A DNA stretch of 64,000 nt from Polyangiaceae bacterium (GCA_016712345.1 JADJRH010000011.1:4092001-4156000); one strand, 5' to 3'; shown: positions 16,490-26,225, counted from the first letter of the stretch. Numbers and translations are program-made. The notes: generated by a model from the sequence alone, not told the origin.

Positions 16490-18079
16490 ATGTCATCGCT
16501 CGCGCGGCGCTCGTTTGTGCTTGTTTCTTCGGCGTTTCTCGCATTGATTGGCTGTGACGACGGCACGGGAACCGGCGGCACCGGGGGGAGCACAACCTCC
16601 ACCGGCGGAACGGGGGGCGGCGGAACACCTGACACCGGGGGAACGGGCGGCACGGGTGGATCCGAGTGTACACCCGTGGTGGAGCTTTGCGACGGGCTCG
16701 ACAACGACTGCGACGGAACTGTCGACGAAGAATGTCCGTGCATTTCGGGTCAAACGCAGGCCTGTTATTCAGGCCCGAGCGGTACACAAGACAAAGGCGG
16801 CTGCAAAGCGGGCACTCAAAGCTGCAATGAAGACGGGGTGTGGGGCAAGTGTGAAGGTGAAATCCTTCCGTCGGCGGAAACCTGCAACGAGGTCGACGAC
16901 GACTGCAACGGAACGGTCGACGACAAGAGCGCTATCACCTGCGGCGTGGGCGCTTGCCAAAACACGGTTTCGGCGTGTTTAAACGGTCAAGATAACACGT
17001 GTACACCCGGTTCACCCACGTCGGAAGTGTGTGACGGGATCGACAACAACTGCAATCAGCTCGCGGACGAAACGTTTCCAAACAAGGGCGAAGCCTGCGA
17101 CACATTTCTACCGGGGGTATGTCAACCCGGTAAGATCAGTTGTGTCACCTCCGGCGGTAACACCGCGCCTTCATGCGTTTCAAACGTAATGCCGTCGCCT
17201 GAAGTCTGCGACGGACTCGACAACGACTGCAACGGTCAGGTTGACGACAACACCATGGGCACCGGCGGGGACTGTGATTCAGGTCTTCCCGGCCCCTGTA
17301 CTGCGGGTTCGGTTCAATGTGTCTCGGGCGATCTCACCTGTGTGTCCAATGTGGCACCGTCGTCGGAGGTATGTGACTCAGTTGATAATGACTGCAACGG
17401 GGTTGTGGACGATGCGCCGGGCGTTAATGAAGCCTGCGACACGGGGCTTTTGGGGGTATGCGCCGATGGGTTGATTCTCTGTCAGCCCGATGGTTCTACA
17501 GCGTGCGTTCAGCAGACGCAGGCGGCAGGCACGGACATGTGCGGCGACAACCTTGACAACGACTGCGACGGCGTAACCGACCCCGGCTGTTTGTACACCT
17601 TCACCGGTGTAGCTCAAAATGTACCCATCGCAGACCTCACTGGATGGACGCAGTGTTTCTTGCAGAGCTACAGCCAGTCAGGTACGCCTTTGGCAACCAT
17701 TCTTACTCAATGCAACAAGAACAACCTGCTCATGGGTTGTCGTGTAAACGGCGCGAGCACACTCATTGTCGCCGCGCACGCCCCAAAGGCCGACGTGACA
17801 TTGAACATCGGCTCCAGCAATATTTCACACCCCGCAAACGGGGTGGGTTGGTATTTTGACGGTCAAAATTCGTGGGGCTTCGCCCCTGAAGGAAGCCCGC
17901 TCAACCGCAATAGCTGTGACATCATTGATAGTCAGAGTTTCCCGGGCGGCGGCGCCACAGACGGAGCATTTCGTCTGTGCTGGCACACCTTCGGCAACAA
18001 CATCGACAGCGGCTGGCGCTGCGGCAAGGCCGACTCGCTGAGCGGGTCGCATGAGCGCCTGATCTACCACGCCGACTAG
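16490..18079 (+). CDS. MopE-like Cys/Asp-repeat lipoprotein
   Basis: The start at 16490 is supported by GGAGG at 16478-16482. A lipoprotein signal ends at GC in LALIGCDDG, followed by a Gly/Thr linker of about 45 residues. Then come at least six MopE-type units, CDGLDNDCDGTVDE, CNEVDDDCNGTVDD, CDGIDNNCNQLADE, CDGLDNDCNGQVDD, CDSVDNDCNGVVDD and CGDNLDNDCDGVTD, each likely a disulfide-bonded, calcium-binding loop. The last ~170 residues form a separate domain (FTGVAQNVPIADLTGWTQCF) seen behind such repeats in myxobacteria. It is surface-exposed, with function unknown. It overlaps the end of the acetyltransferase gene by 4 bases, convergently. Confidence 0.85.
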   Translation: MSSLARRSFVLVSSAFLALIGCDDGTGTGGTGGSTTSTGGTGGGGTPDTGGTGGTGGSECTPVVELCDGLDNDCDGTVDEECPCISGQTQACYSGPSGTQDKGGCKAGTQSCNEDGVWGKCEGEILPSAETCNEVDDDCNGTVDDKSAITCGVGACQNTVSACLNGQDNTCTPGSPTSEVCDGIDNNCNQLADETFPNKGEACDTFLPGVCQPGKISCVTSGGNTAPSCVSNVMPSPEVCDGLDNDCNGQVDDNTMGTGGDCDSGLPGPCTAGSVQCVSGDLTCVSNVAPSSEVCDSVDNDCNGVVDDAPGVNEACDTGLLGVCADGLILCQPDGSTACVQQTQAAGTDMCGDNLDNDCDGVTDPGCLYTFTGVAQNVPIADLTGWTQCFLQSYSQSGTPLATILTQCNKNNLLMGCRVNGASTLIVAAHAPKADVTLNIGSSNISHPANGVGWYFDGQNSWGFAPEGSPLNRNSCDIIDSQSFPGGGATDGAFRLCWHTFGNNIDSGWRCGKADSLSGSHERLIYHAD

Positions 18080-19281
18080 AAAATTTCGGGGCACCAGGGG
18101 GCTTGGTGCCAGCGAAAGATCGATTCTAGACGTTGTATAGCTCCGGGCACCAACTCTTCAATTTCGCGGGCTGCCGCGAGGTGCCCGGCCGTGACTCCAC
18201 CCAAAAACATACTCCCGAGGGAAGCAATGGGTAGACGCGCTTCAGGTGCGCTGTCGGTGCGTTTTACCTTACCCTCTTCAATGCGAAAATTGCCTTCATT
18301 CCAAGGGCAAAATGGATCATCTACCCGTATGGTGACCGCCGCGCCGGTACCCAACGTGCGTTTGGAAAGGGCGGCTTCCACATCAACCAGGCGAACCCAT
18401 ACGGCGTCGTCGGTAACCATTCTCAAACGGCGCGGCTCAAGGAGCAAATGGAGCAGTGGATGGTTTGGGTGGAGAAGCGGCGCGTCGATCCGTTTTATCA
18501 AATCAAGGTCAAACAAAAACCTCCACAAAGCCGCCGTTGCTTCAGGGGAAGTTGCCACGGCTTCACCCACGGAAATGATGTTTTCAACCGGCCCCGGTAC
18601 CATGGATCGTTCGGTCACACGGTACAGGGCATACCCTTCAGGTTGGCCGTTGATCCGCATGAGAACTCGAACCATGAGGTTTTGACCTTTTTCGTAGTCG
18701 CCGAGTCGCCGATAAGCCCACCACGCGTCGGAGCGACTGATCATCCCCGGCGTTTCCAGACGGGCGCGCTCATACGCCGATCGAAAAGGCTCCATCGCTT
18801 CGTTTTCATCAAGGATGGAGAACGTGGCGTCAACCGAAGACGCTTTTTTGAACCGAGTCCACTCGCGGTCAATTGAAATGGCCGACGAGAACGTGGAAAC
18901 ACCGTATCCAAATCGGCCGTAAATTCCGCCTTCGGTGGCCCAAAGCGCCGAAATGGGTAGACCGTTTTCACGCGCCTGACCAAAGTGCATGCGCATCATT
19001 CGAGTGAGAAGGCCCTGCCGCCGATGGGAAGGTAACACCCCAACAAGCGTGAGCCCCGAGACATCGGCCACACCGCCGGGCACCGTCATTTTAAACAGAA
19101 AGGCGCCGGCTGAACCCACAATCTTACCCGAGTCAAATGCGGCGATACGCTGCACAAGTTCAGGAATTTTTTTGTGCCGAGCCGCGCGCTCCGGGTCGAG
19201 ATGCAGCCCAAAAGCGACTCGCAAAGGGAAGGTCAGCGCTTCATGTTGTTCGGGCCCCACCAGGGCGACGTCGATGGTCAT
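18076..19281 (-). CDS. Eis-like GNAT N-acetyltransferase
   Basis: 401 residues. The N-terminal GNAT domain shows the acetyl-CoA loop GVLPSHRRQGLLTRMMRMH and the Eis block LWATEGGIYGRFGYGVST. A second GNAT-like fold (about 160-290) and a C-terminal SCP2-like region (VTIRVDDPF...LGSMFLGG) complete the Eis layout. The chain ends in Phe (CPEIF), as in Eis enzymes, where the terminal carboxylate acts as base. Eis proteins acetylate amines of aminoglycosides, polyamines or peptides; the substrate here is unknown. It is monocistronic and convergent with the MopE-like gene. Confidence 0.9.
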   Translation of the reverse strand: MTIDVALVGPEQHEALTFPLRVAFGLHLDPERAARHKKIPELVQRIAAFDSGKIVGSAGAFLFKMTVPGGVADVSGLTLVGVLPSHRRQGLLTRMMRMHFGQARENGLPISALWATEGGIYGRFGYGVSTFSSAISIDREWTRFKKASSVDATFSILDENEAMEPFRSAYERARLETPGMISRSDAWWAYRRLGDYEKGQNLMVRVLMRINGQPEGYALYRVTERSMVPGPVENIISVGEAVATSPEATAALWRFLFDLDLIKRIDAPLLHPNHPLLHLLLEPRRLRMVTDDAVWVRLVDVEAALSKRTLGTGAAVTIRVDDPFCPWNEGNFRIEEGKVKRTDSAPEARLPIASLGSMFLGGVTAGHLAAAREIEELVPGAIQRLESIFRWHQAPWCPEIF

Positions 19282-19322
19282 GAGTTGTCTCTACACCAAA
19301 CGGCGGGGCATTTAAAGGGATC

Positions 19323-20060
19323 TCACGGCACATCAAGCGAGAGGGTTAGATCACCCGAGGGCGGCAATGCAAACTCCACCGGGTAGAAACCGCCGCCGAG
19401 GTCAAGCCCGGGAGTGGCCGGCGGCGTGCAGGCGTAGTCACCATTTGAGCCATCGGGTGTACACTCGGGCGGCAGCAGGTGAACCACACCGAAAGAAACG
19501 CGATAATCGCCGGGCCCAACGGGTTGCAGCGCGCCTGTTTTTACAGAAGCGCTGAAGCCTTCCCCACACTCCATTGTGGATGTACACGTGGCAAGAGCGC
19601 GCGCGTCCCACACAGCAGTAAACGACTCTCCCGCTGCAATCTTGTGAAACGCGGCGGCGTAAGGGTCGGTGGGGGCCGGACATTCACAGCCGCAAAGGTC
19701 GGCCGGTGAGATCCAAAGCGAGAGAGGCACATAACTGATGTCGTCTTTTAACTCGACCTGAATCACGTCACAGTTAAGGCAATTGGTCACTAGGAAGCGG
19801 TCTTCAGGCGACGTGTTTGTAATGGTCACATTCACCATTTGGGTTGAAGGCATTTCCGACGGCGGAGGACTGCACTCAGCCGCGCCGCCGCTGCCACCCG
19901 TTCCCCCTGTTGCACCGGTTCCACCTGTGCCGCCCGAAGCGCCGGAACCTCCGCTTCCATCACCGCCGTCACATGCGGCCGTATGAAGAGCGAGAAACCC
20001 CGTTGCCAAAATCGATGTCACGCGTGAAACAAAACTGATTGAAAAAAGGTGTGACCGCAT
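19323..20060 (-). CDS. Secreted Cys-containing lipoprotein of unknown function
   Basis: 245 residues. A signal sequence ending in HTAAC is followed by a Gly/Ser/Thr linker (GGSGASGGTGGTGATGG) and a beta-rich domain with paired cysteines (TNCLNCDV, CGCECP, CTSTMECG). The mature domain (MVNVTITNTSPEDRFL...ESFTAVWDARAL) has the look of an immunoglobulin-like or protease-inhibitor-like sandwich. It lies 9 bases after the stop of the 20070-20885 gene on the same strand, so both form a small operon of surface proteins. Confidence 0.7.
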   Translation of the reverse strand: MRSHLFSISFVSRVTSILATGFLALHTAACDGGDGSGGSGASGGTGGTGATGGTGGSGGAAECSPPPSEMPSTQMVNVTITNTSPEDRFLVTNCLNCDVIQVELKDDISYVPLSLWISPADLCGCECPAPTDPYAAAFHKIAAGESFTAVWDARALATCTSTMECGEGFSASVKTGALQPVGPGDYRVSFGVVHLLPPECTPDGSNGDYACTPPATPGLDLGGGFYPVEFALPPSGDLTLSLDVP

Positions 20061-20069
20061 AATTCTACC

Positions 20070-20885
20070 TCACGGAAGCCAAGACTCTTCAATGCAGTCC
20101 TGCGCTATACACAACTGGTAGTCCAAGTAGATCGCCTCACCGTTCTGACCTTCGGGTGTGTCATCACATGCGTTGCACGCGGCAAGGGTAGAACAGCCGG
20201 AGACACATTGTCTGTATTGCTCACAGTCGGTGCTTGCGTTGCAAGCGTCATATTGGGTTTTGCAAGTTCCGCCGACGGCTTTTTCAACACACTTTTCGTA
20301 GTCGAAAGGGTAGCTCGAACACTTTTCGCAGCTCGGCCACGCACCAATGGCACAGTTGACAAGGGCGAGGTGTTGCGACTTACCACTCAAGTGCGCTTGT
20401 TGACATTGAACCTGACATGCCCCCTCTTCGGCGCTGCCGATCGCGGAAAGGTGCGTACACAAAGTCTCAATACACGCTTCAATAGCGATACACTCCGATG
20501 AGCAGGCCGTTTTTTCGGGAGTACATGCCTCATCAAGACATTGGAAACATGCCTCGGGATCGAGAATTGAGCCCCCGGTTCCACCTGTTCCGCTGGCGGC
20601 TCCCGTTCCTCCCGATCCTCCGGTTCCACCCGTGGAGCCGCCGCCGCCGTTTGCGCCAGTATTGGAGGACGACGCGCCCGCCCCACCGGTAGACGAAGCA
20701 GTCGTGTCAGAATCGGGATAGCGACATACCTGTTGAATGCACACAAGCGCTTCAGCGCAGTCGGTTGTGCTCTGGCAACTTTCACCAAGTCCGCTTCTGC
20801 GAATTTCAGATGAGTCGCAGGCAGGTGAAGAAAACGCGGCAAGGGCGCACAAGATCGGCGCGGAAAAAAAGGAGTGAAAGCGCAT
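20070..20885 (-). CDS. Cys-rich secreted lipoprotein
   Basis: 271 residues with a lipoprotein signal (LAAFSSPAC) and a first Cys-rich block (CQSTTDCAEALVCIQQVC). A Gly/Thr/Ser linker precedes a domain with about 16 regularly spaced cysteines (CFQCLDEACTPEKTACSSEC, CETLC, CQVQC, CEKC, CKTQYDAC, CEQYRQCVSGC). The pattern implies many disulfides and an extracellular location. It is the first gene of a pair with 19323-20060. No enzymatic motif was seen; similar proteins are common in Polyangiales and uncharacterised. Confidence 0.7.
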   Translation of the reverse strand: MRFHSFFSAPILCALAAFSSPACDSSEIRRSGLGESCQSTTDCAEALVCIQQVCRYPDSDTTASSTGGAGASSSNTGANGGGGSTGGTGGSGGTGAASGTGGTGGSILDPEACFQCLDEACTPEKTACSSECIAIEACIETLCTHLSAIGSAEEGACQVQCQQAHLSGKSQHLALVNCAIGAWPSCEKCSSYPFDYEKCVEKAVGGTCKTQYDACNASTDCEQYRQCVSGCSTLAACNACDDTPEGQNGEAIYLDYQLCIAQDCIEESWLP

Positions 20886-21047
20886 GGTCGACAGAATGCC
20901 ACAACATGTTGCAAATCACGAGTGTTCCAAAGGAGCCGGGCGCGCGCCGTCTGAGGGGCTTTGTAAGAACGCAACCAAAAAACGCTTCTCTCCCGGGGTG
21001 CTTTTTGGTCTACTGCCCGCTGGCCGGCGCCTCGGAGAAAAAAGCCT

Positions 21048-22733
21048 GTGAGCCACCCTGAAAATCAACGAAACGTTTCCCAACAAGGGAAGTCTCCTTC
21101 CCGCTCCGTCTTCGATCCGGCTCGCATGGTTGTCATTCTGCTGGGTGTGGGCGCCCTTGCCGCGGTCGGGTCCATTGTTTTTTCAGCCGCAACGCCCACA
21201 GCGCCGCCCGCTGCGGGCACTGCCCAACCGGTCACGACAGAGGCAAAAGTTTTTGAAGGAAAGCAGTTCAAATACACCCTCCACACGCCTGAAGGTACAC
21301 CTTGGCGGGCGCTGCCGGCGCCGCTTGTCAAGCAGCGCATACCCGGCGCAGAACTCGCTCTCGAACGGGTGGGCAGTGACGTTGGGGTGGCCGTTATCGC
21401 GAGTGAGGTACCCAAAAAAGTCAGCCTTGAAGCGGTTCTCACCGGTCTCACTCAAGCGGTAAACGGCGTCATGTTTGAGGAGATTTCTCGGGCGCCAATT
21501 CAAAAAGGCACCGACAGGGGCATCCTCATGAAAGCCACACGCTCGGCCGGCAAAGACTCGGCCGAAGTGCTTGTTTTGGCGCTCATTCGCGACGGAGTTT
21601 TGTACGTTGTCACCGGCACTGTACCTCTGCCCGCAAAGCCCGAGTTGAGTAAAGAGGTAGAAAGTATCGTTTCAGGTTTTGAACCTCCACCGCCTGAAGT
21701 TCTCACGGAGGCGCCCAAACCGCCGTTCAATTTGCCGGCACCCAAACCGGCCGCCGGTATTACAGATCCCGCTCTCGCGTTAAAGTCGGCCGACGAGTTG
21801 AGTCAGGCGGCGCAGGCCGCCGCCGCTGCCGGAAAACATGCAGAAGCCGCCGCGATATTGCAACTTGCGGCCGAAAAGGGCGCCGAAGTAAAGTATAACC
21901 TTGCCTGTTATGAAGCGGTAAGTGCAAGGCCCGATGCGGCGATCTACTGGCTTCAACGTGCCGCTGCAGAAGACGGGGTAGACTCCGATTGGGCGGACGA
22001 AGATTCAGATCTGGAATTGTTGCGTTCTGACAAACGCTGGCCCACTGTGCGCAGCTTTCTCAGAAAGTCGCAGCGGTATTGGGCCAAACAAACCCGCGAC
22101 GTAGAAGTGGTCGCCATTCCAAAAGGTCTGCCTCCAAACCGTGCTGTTCCACTCGTCGTTGCTCTACACGGAATGGGGTCCGACCCTTCCACTTTTGCAG
22201 GCAAGTGGCTTCAGGCCACAGCCGACAGTGAACAGTTTGCCCTCATTTCTGTGAGTGGAACGCTTGCCACCGGGCCCAAAGGGTACATTTGGAGTGAAGA
22301 CGTGGAGCGCGACAACGCGCGGGTGGAAAAGGCTGTGGCAACCCTCTCGGGTAAGGTGACAATTGCCGAGGGTAAGATCGTATTGTTGGGCTTTTCGCAG
22401 GGAGCCCAAATGGCGCTTGAACTGGCGGCTCGCTATCCCAACAAATACATCGGGGCCATTGCGTTTTCACCCGGTTCCAGAACGGAGGCGGTTCTCGGCA
22501 ACGTTGCTCCGCTCAGTCTCACCAAACACCGCTTTGTCATCACCGCAGGTGCGGGTGAAGCCCCGGTAACCATCGCGCGGACCACCGAAGATACCGACAG
22601 GCTGCGTCGCGCCGGGGGTGAAGTATACCACAAAATCTACCCAGAACTCAGAACCCACAGTCGGCCGCCCGACTTTGAAAAAGCGCTGCCAGCTTGGTTG
22701 CGTTTCGTTCTTGAGGGTACACCGCTCAAGTAA
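21048..22733 (+). CDS. Membrane-anchored alpha/beta hydrolase
   Basis: The GTG at 21048 has GGAG at 21034-21037; an ATG at 21126 is an alternative just before the membrane anchor (MVVILLGVGALAAVGSIVF). Residues about 70-210 form a globular domain of unknown type, 240-340 a TPR-like helical stretch (AAQAAAAAGKHAEAAAILQLAAEKG), and about 350-560 an alpha/beta hydrolase of the LpqC/phospholipase-carboxylesterase type: VPLVVALHGMGSDP, nucleophile in LLGFSQGAQMA, and late Asp/His candidates near TEDTDRLR and LRTHSRPP. It probably faces the periplasm and cleaves an ester. The substrate is not deducible. Confidence 0.75.
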   Translation: MSHPENQRNVSQQGKSPSRSVFDPARMVVILLGVGALAAVGSIVFSAATPTAPPAAGTAQPVTTEAKVFEGKQFKYTLHTPEGTPWRALPAPLVKQRIPGAELALERVGSDVGVAVIASEVPKKVSLEAVLTGLTQAVNGVMFEEISRAPIQKGTDRGILMKATRSAGKDSAEVLVLALIRDGVLYVVTGTVPLPAKPELSKEVESIVSGFEPPPPEVLTEAPKPPFNLPAPKPAAGITDPALALKSADELSQAAQAAAAAGKHAEAAAILQLAAEKGAEVKYNLACYEAVSARPDAAIYWLQRAAAEDGVDSDWADEDSDLELLRSDKRWPTVRSFLRKSQRYWAKQTRDVEVVAIPKGLPPNRAVPLVVALHGMGSDPSTFAGKWLQATADSEQFALISVSGTLATGPKGYIWSEDVERDNARVEKAVATLSGKVTIAEGKIVLLGFSQGAQMALELAARYPNKYIGAIAFSPGSRTEAVLGNVAPLSLTKHRFVITAGAGEAPVTIARTTEDTDRLRRAGGEVYHKIYPELRTHSRPPDFEKALPAWLRFVLEGTPLK

Positions 22734-22783
22734 CCTTTCTACCATCTACCCTGTTCGTCTTATCGTCGTGAACGGAGTCAGCC

Positions 22784-24010
22784 ATGTTTGAGTGGAGCGA
22801 ACAACACCGGCAAATTCGCGCCATGTTGCGCCGATTTGTTGAAACTGAAGTGGTACCGCACCGAGAAGCACTTGAGTTTGGTGACTTGCCGCCGTACGGC
22901 ATTTTGCGAAAGCTGCTCCAAACGTTCGGCGTTGATGAAATGGCAAAAGCCCAATTTGCCGCCGACATTGAGCGCGAAAAAAGCGGTGCTCCACCCAAAG
23001 AAAAAAAGGTACGCACCGAGTTTTCACAAGGCGCGGCCGACGCCGCCGCCATGCGAATTCTACCCGTTGTGGAGATCAGTCGGGTGAGCCCCGGCATGAT
23101 CACCGCCATGGGCGTTTCGGTGGGCTTGACGGCGGGCGCCATCATGAAAAAAGGCACCATCCGCCAAAAGGAAGAGTTTGTGCCCGCCCTCCTCACGCTT
23201 GAAAAAGTGGGAGCGTGGGCCATTACAGAACCGGGGTCCGGGTCAGACGCGTTCGGCTCCATGCGCGCTTCGGCACGGCGTGATGGGGATGACTACATTC
23301 TCAACGGGAACAAAACCTTTATTACAAACGGTCCTCACGCCGACACAATTGTCTTTATTTGCAAGCTCGATGAAGGGAACGCACCTGAGCACCGCAAGGT
23401 TCTTACCTTTATCCTTGATGGGGATACTCCCGGGCTTGAAAAGTCAAAACCCCTGCGAAAAATGGGTCTACACGCGTCTCCAACGGGTGAGTTGTTTCTC
23501 ACCGACGTGCGCGTTCCAAAGTATCGACTGCTCGGTGAAACAGAAACCGCACCTTCGCGCGAAGGCGCAAAAGAAACGTTTGCCAACGAGCGAACCGCGG
23601 TTGCCGCCATGGCGCTGGGCATTGTGGAGCGCTGTTTGGAACTGTGTGTTGACTACGCAAAAACCAGAGTCCAATTTGGTAAACCCATAGGTGATTTTCA
23701 GCTCATTCAGCTCAAGCTCGCCAAAATGGAAGTGGCGCGCATGAACATTCAAAACCTGGTGCTCCGTCAGGTGGAGCTTGCCGGCTGGGGCAAGAGTATG
23801 GACCTGGCAGAAGCCTCGGCGTGCAAACTCTACTGCGCGCAGTCGGCTATGGAAGTATGTCTCGAAGCCGTGCAGCTTTTCGGCGGCAATGGCTACATGT
23901 CAGAATATCAGGTGGAGCAACTCTGCCGCGATGCCAAAGTCATGCAAATTTACGGCGGCACCGATGAAATTCAGATCTCTCAGATCGCCCGCGCCTTACT
24001 GGCTCGCTAA
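22784..24010 (+). CDS. Acyl-CoA dehydrogenase
   Basis: 408 residues with the family's full course. The FAD-binding signature is WAITEPGSGSDAFGSM; HASPTGELFLTDVRVP lies in the beta domain and ERTAVAAMALGIVERCLELCVDYA in the C-terminal bundle. The ending LFGGNGYMSEYQVEQLCRDAKVMQIYGGTDEIQ places the catalytic base near Glu395. An inserted Lys-rich stretch around residues 60-80 (SGAPPKEKKVR) is longer than in short-chain members. It oxidises acyl-CoA thioesters with FAD. It starts about 50 bases after the hydrolase and may share its transcript. Confidence 0.95.
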   Translation: MFEWSEQHRQIRAMLRRFVETEVVPHREALEFGDLPPYGILRKLLQTFGVDEMAKAQFAADIEREKSGAPPKEKKVRTEFSQGAADAAAMRILPVVEISRVSPGMITAMGVSVGLTAGAIMKKGTIRQKEEFVPALLTLEKVGAWAITEPGSGSDAFGSMRASARRDGDDYILNGNKTFITNGPHADTIVFICKLDEGNAPEHRKVLTFILDGDTPGLEKSKPLRKMGLHASPTGELFLTDVRVPKYRLLGETETAPSREGAKETFANERTAVAAMALGIVERCLELCVDYAKTRVQFGKPIGDFQLIQLKLAKMEVARMNIQNLVLRQVELAGWGKSMDLAEASACKLYCAQSAMEVCLEAVQLFGGNGYMSEYQVEQLCRDAKVMQIYGGTDEIQISQIARALLAR

Positions 24011-24355
24011 CTACTGCTTGTCGGGTCGTTCATCTTCAGGTTCCACAGTCAAGTGAAGGGGCATGCCGTATTCACGGGCGTACTCGTGAACCTCGGCCGC
24101 CTTTGTTTCTGCAATGTCTTTTGAGTACACACCCGCCACGCCGTGGCCATGGGTATGTACAAGCATCATAAACGCGTGGGCCGACGCTTCTGACATGTGA
24201 AAAAAACGTTCGAGCACGTCAACCACAAACCACTTTGTCGTGTAGTCGTCGTTATGAAAAATCACCTGATAGCGGCGCGCCTTTTCAAGCTTGGGCTTTT
24301 TCTTAACGGCCAAGCCGGTGTCGCCGTCGCTGCGCTTTGAAGGGTCGTTCGCCAT
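24011..24355 (-). CDS. clpS: ATP-dependent Clp protease adaptor ClpS
   Basis: From the ATG at 24355 the protein has 114 residues; the frame reaches a TTG at 24394 but that part is unlike ClpS. The core RRYQVIFHNDDYTTKWFVVDVL holds the ND-D pocket that binds N-degrons. HGVAGVYSKDIAETKAAEV and a final acidic tail follow. ClpS delivers N-end-rule substrates to ClpA/ClpP. No clp protease gene is adjacent. It is convergent with the dehydrogenase, whose stop it abuts. Confidence 0.93.
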   Translation of the reverse strand: MANDPSKRSDGDTGLAVKKKPKLEKARRYQVIFHNDDYTTKWFVVDVLERFFHMSEASAHAFMMLVHTHGHGVAGVYSKDIAETKAAEVHEYAREYGMPLHLTVEPEDERPDKQ

Positions 24356-24406
24356 TGGAGGAGCAGTATAGAGTCTACCCACCCCGCATTTCAATACGCG
24401 AGCGAA

Positions 24407-25237
24407 CTACGCTCCGAAAATGAAGAGGCCCGCCGTGCTGATAATCAGATTGAGAATAATCACGGCAAGCGATGTATTCACAACGGCGCGCGTTGTTGCC
24501 CAACCTACCCCTTCAGACCCGCCGTGCGCCGCCAGACCAGAATGACCTGACACCACCGGAATGGCGGCACCGTAGGCAAGGCACTTGGCCAAACCCACGG
24601 CAAGGTCACCCACATCTACCAACCCGACATTGGCAAATGTTCGCGGGGCCACGTCAAAAAAGGCGTACGCCGTCACCATACCGGCGGTAAACGCCACCGC
24701 CGCACTCCAGATAATGAGCGCGGTTGTCATGACAATACTCGCCACAAATCGGGGCTTAATCAGATAGTCAATTGGGTCGGCCGCCGACATTCTTAAAGCG
24801 TCGATTTGTTCGGTGACCACCATGGACCCAATTTCCGCCGCAATGCCCGCTCCCACGCGGGTTGCCAACATGAGGGCGCCGATAGACGCCGCCAAGTCTC
24901 GAATGAGCAGCTCCAGGTAGGTGGCCCCGAGCATAGTCATTTCGGGCAAAATGCGCTTGTTTTGTAGGCCCGCCTGGTACACCAATATCGTGCCGAAAAA
25001 GCCCATCACAACGGTGATAAAAAAGAGCGACTTATTACCAATTTCGTACAGTTGATCGCGAACCGCACCCGGTTCGGTTCTACCCCGAAAGGTATAGTAG
25101 AGCGTTCTGACAAAGATGGAGTAAAGCTCTCTGGCCGTTTGAAAAAGGCCTATCGCCTCCGCCCCAATCAGGCCCACGCCCGAGGGCTCACCAATCGAGC
25201 CGGGAGCAGGACGTGAGTGAGGAGTTTCGTCGCTCAT
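24407..25237 (-). CDS. MlaE-family ABC permease (second of tandem pair)
   Basis: 276 residues with five to six membrane helices and the MlaE signature: FGTILVYQAGLQ, YLELLIRDLAASIGALMLATRVGAGIAAEIGSMVVTEQIDALRM, and GGSEGVGWATTRAVV near the end. MlaE permeases work with an ATPase (MlaF) and an MCE protein (MlaD) to move phospholipids or sterol-like lipids between membranes. The start lies 3 bases after the stop of a paralogue upstream, so both are translated together. Neither the ATPase nor the MCE gene is next to them; the downstream neighbour is clpS. Confidence 0.9.
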   Translation of the reverse strand: MSDETPHSRPAPGSIGEPSGVGLIGAEAIGLFQTARELYSIFVRTLYYTFRGRTEPGAVRDQLYEIGNKSLFFITVVMGFFGTILVYQAGLQNKRILPEMTMLGATYLELLIRDLAASIGALMLATRVGAGIAAEIGSMVVTEQIDALRMSAADPIDYLIKPRFVASIVMTTALIIWSAAVAFTAGMVTAYAFFDVAPRTFANVGLVDVGDLAVGLAKCLAYGAAIPVVSGHSGLAAHGGSEGVGWATTRAVVNTSLAVIILNLIISTAGLFIFGA

Positions 25238-25240
25238 GGT

Positions 25241-26062
25241 CTACAGGGAGAACGACACGAAGTAGTCCAGAACGAAAATCCCCGCGGCCGAAGCCACAAC
25301 GGTGGAGTTGACTGCTCTACCCACACCCGGTGCACCGCCCTTTACACTCAACCCGTATTGACAACTTGCAAGGCCCATAACCACCCCAAACACAACACTC
25401 TTTACAAGACCGCTCATCACATCGCCGATGCCAAGCAGACCGCTTGTAAGACCATTATAAAATACCCCCGGCTCCACCCCGAGTAGACCCAAACCTGAAT
25501 ATGCGGCACCGAGCAACGCGAGCGCGTCGGCAAAAATGGTTGCCAGAAATAGAGTAATGATCATGGCAAGAAATCGGGGCGCAATCAAAAAGCTGATTGG
25601 ATCGATCGCAAGCACTCGCAGCGCGTCGATTTGTTCGGTGACAACCATCGTTCCAAGTTCGGCCGTATTGTTCGCGCCCACTCGCCCATTGATCATCAAC
25701 GCTGTGAGAAGCGGCGCCACTTCACGCAGTGTTCCAAATCCCGCGCCCCAGCCGAGCAGGCCATACGCACCAAAACGCTGCACAAGGGGAGCCGCCTGAA
25801 TGACCATGATCGCGCCTGTAAAAAGGGCAGTCACGATCACAATGGGCATGCTCTTCACGCCCATTTTGTAGAGGTTTCGCATTAGCTCGGCACCGTCGAC
25901 CCGCAGCGTAAAAATGCGCGACAGAATGCGACCGAACATGATGCCCATTCCACCCGCGGTTTCAGCGATGGAAAAAAACGAGGCCCCAACCGCATGAAGA
26001 CCGGACGGCTCACCCGCGTATCGGCGTGACGGCGGTGGCGCGTTTTTAGCGGCGGCGCTCAT
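25241..26062 (-). CDS. MlaE-family ABC permease (first of tandem pair)
   Basis: 273 residues, paralogous to the next gene. It shows the membrane core VTALFTGAIMVIQAAPLVQRFGA, then REVAPLLTALMINGRVGANNTAELGTMVVTEQIDALRVL, and the closing GGAPGVGRAVNSTVVAS. The usual ERVG of the loop is NGRVG here. Two distinct adjacent permeases suggest a heterodimeric lipid transporter rather than the homodimer seen in E. coli Mla. It heads a two-gene operon that diverges from the Ser/Thr kinase gene across about 160 bases. Confidence 0.9.
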   Translation of the reverse strand: MSAAAKNAPPPSRRYAGEPSGLHAVGASFFSIAETAGGMGIMFGRILSRIFTLRVDGAELMRNLYKMGVKSMPIVIVTALFTGAIMVIQAAPLVQRFGAYGLLGWGAGFGTLREVAPLLTALMINGRVGANNTAELGTMVVTEQIDALRVLAIDPISFLIAPRFLAMIITLFLATIFADALALLGAAYSGLGLLGVEPGVFYNGLTSGLLGIGDVMSGLVKSVVFGVVMGLASCQYGLSVKGGAPGVGRAVNSTVVASAAGIFVLDYFVSFSL

Positions 26063-26225
26063 GGGCGGGCGGATACTATCATCAACATTTCAACTTGGTT
26101 GACGGTGTTTCAAACATCGTTTCAGGCGGCTTTTTAAGGGTTCCGCAGAGCGGCACCAAATCGGCGCCCATCCAACTTGTGAAAGATCTGGGCTGAACGC
26201 CCCCGCCTCTGGCATCATCCTCCGA

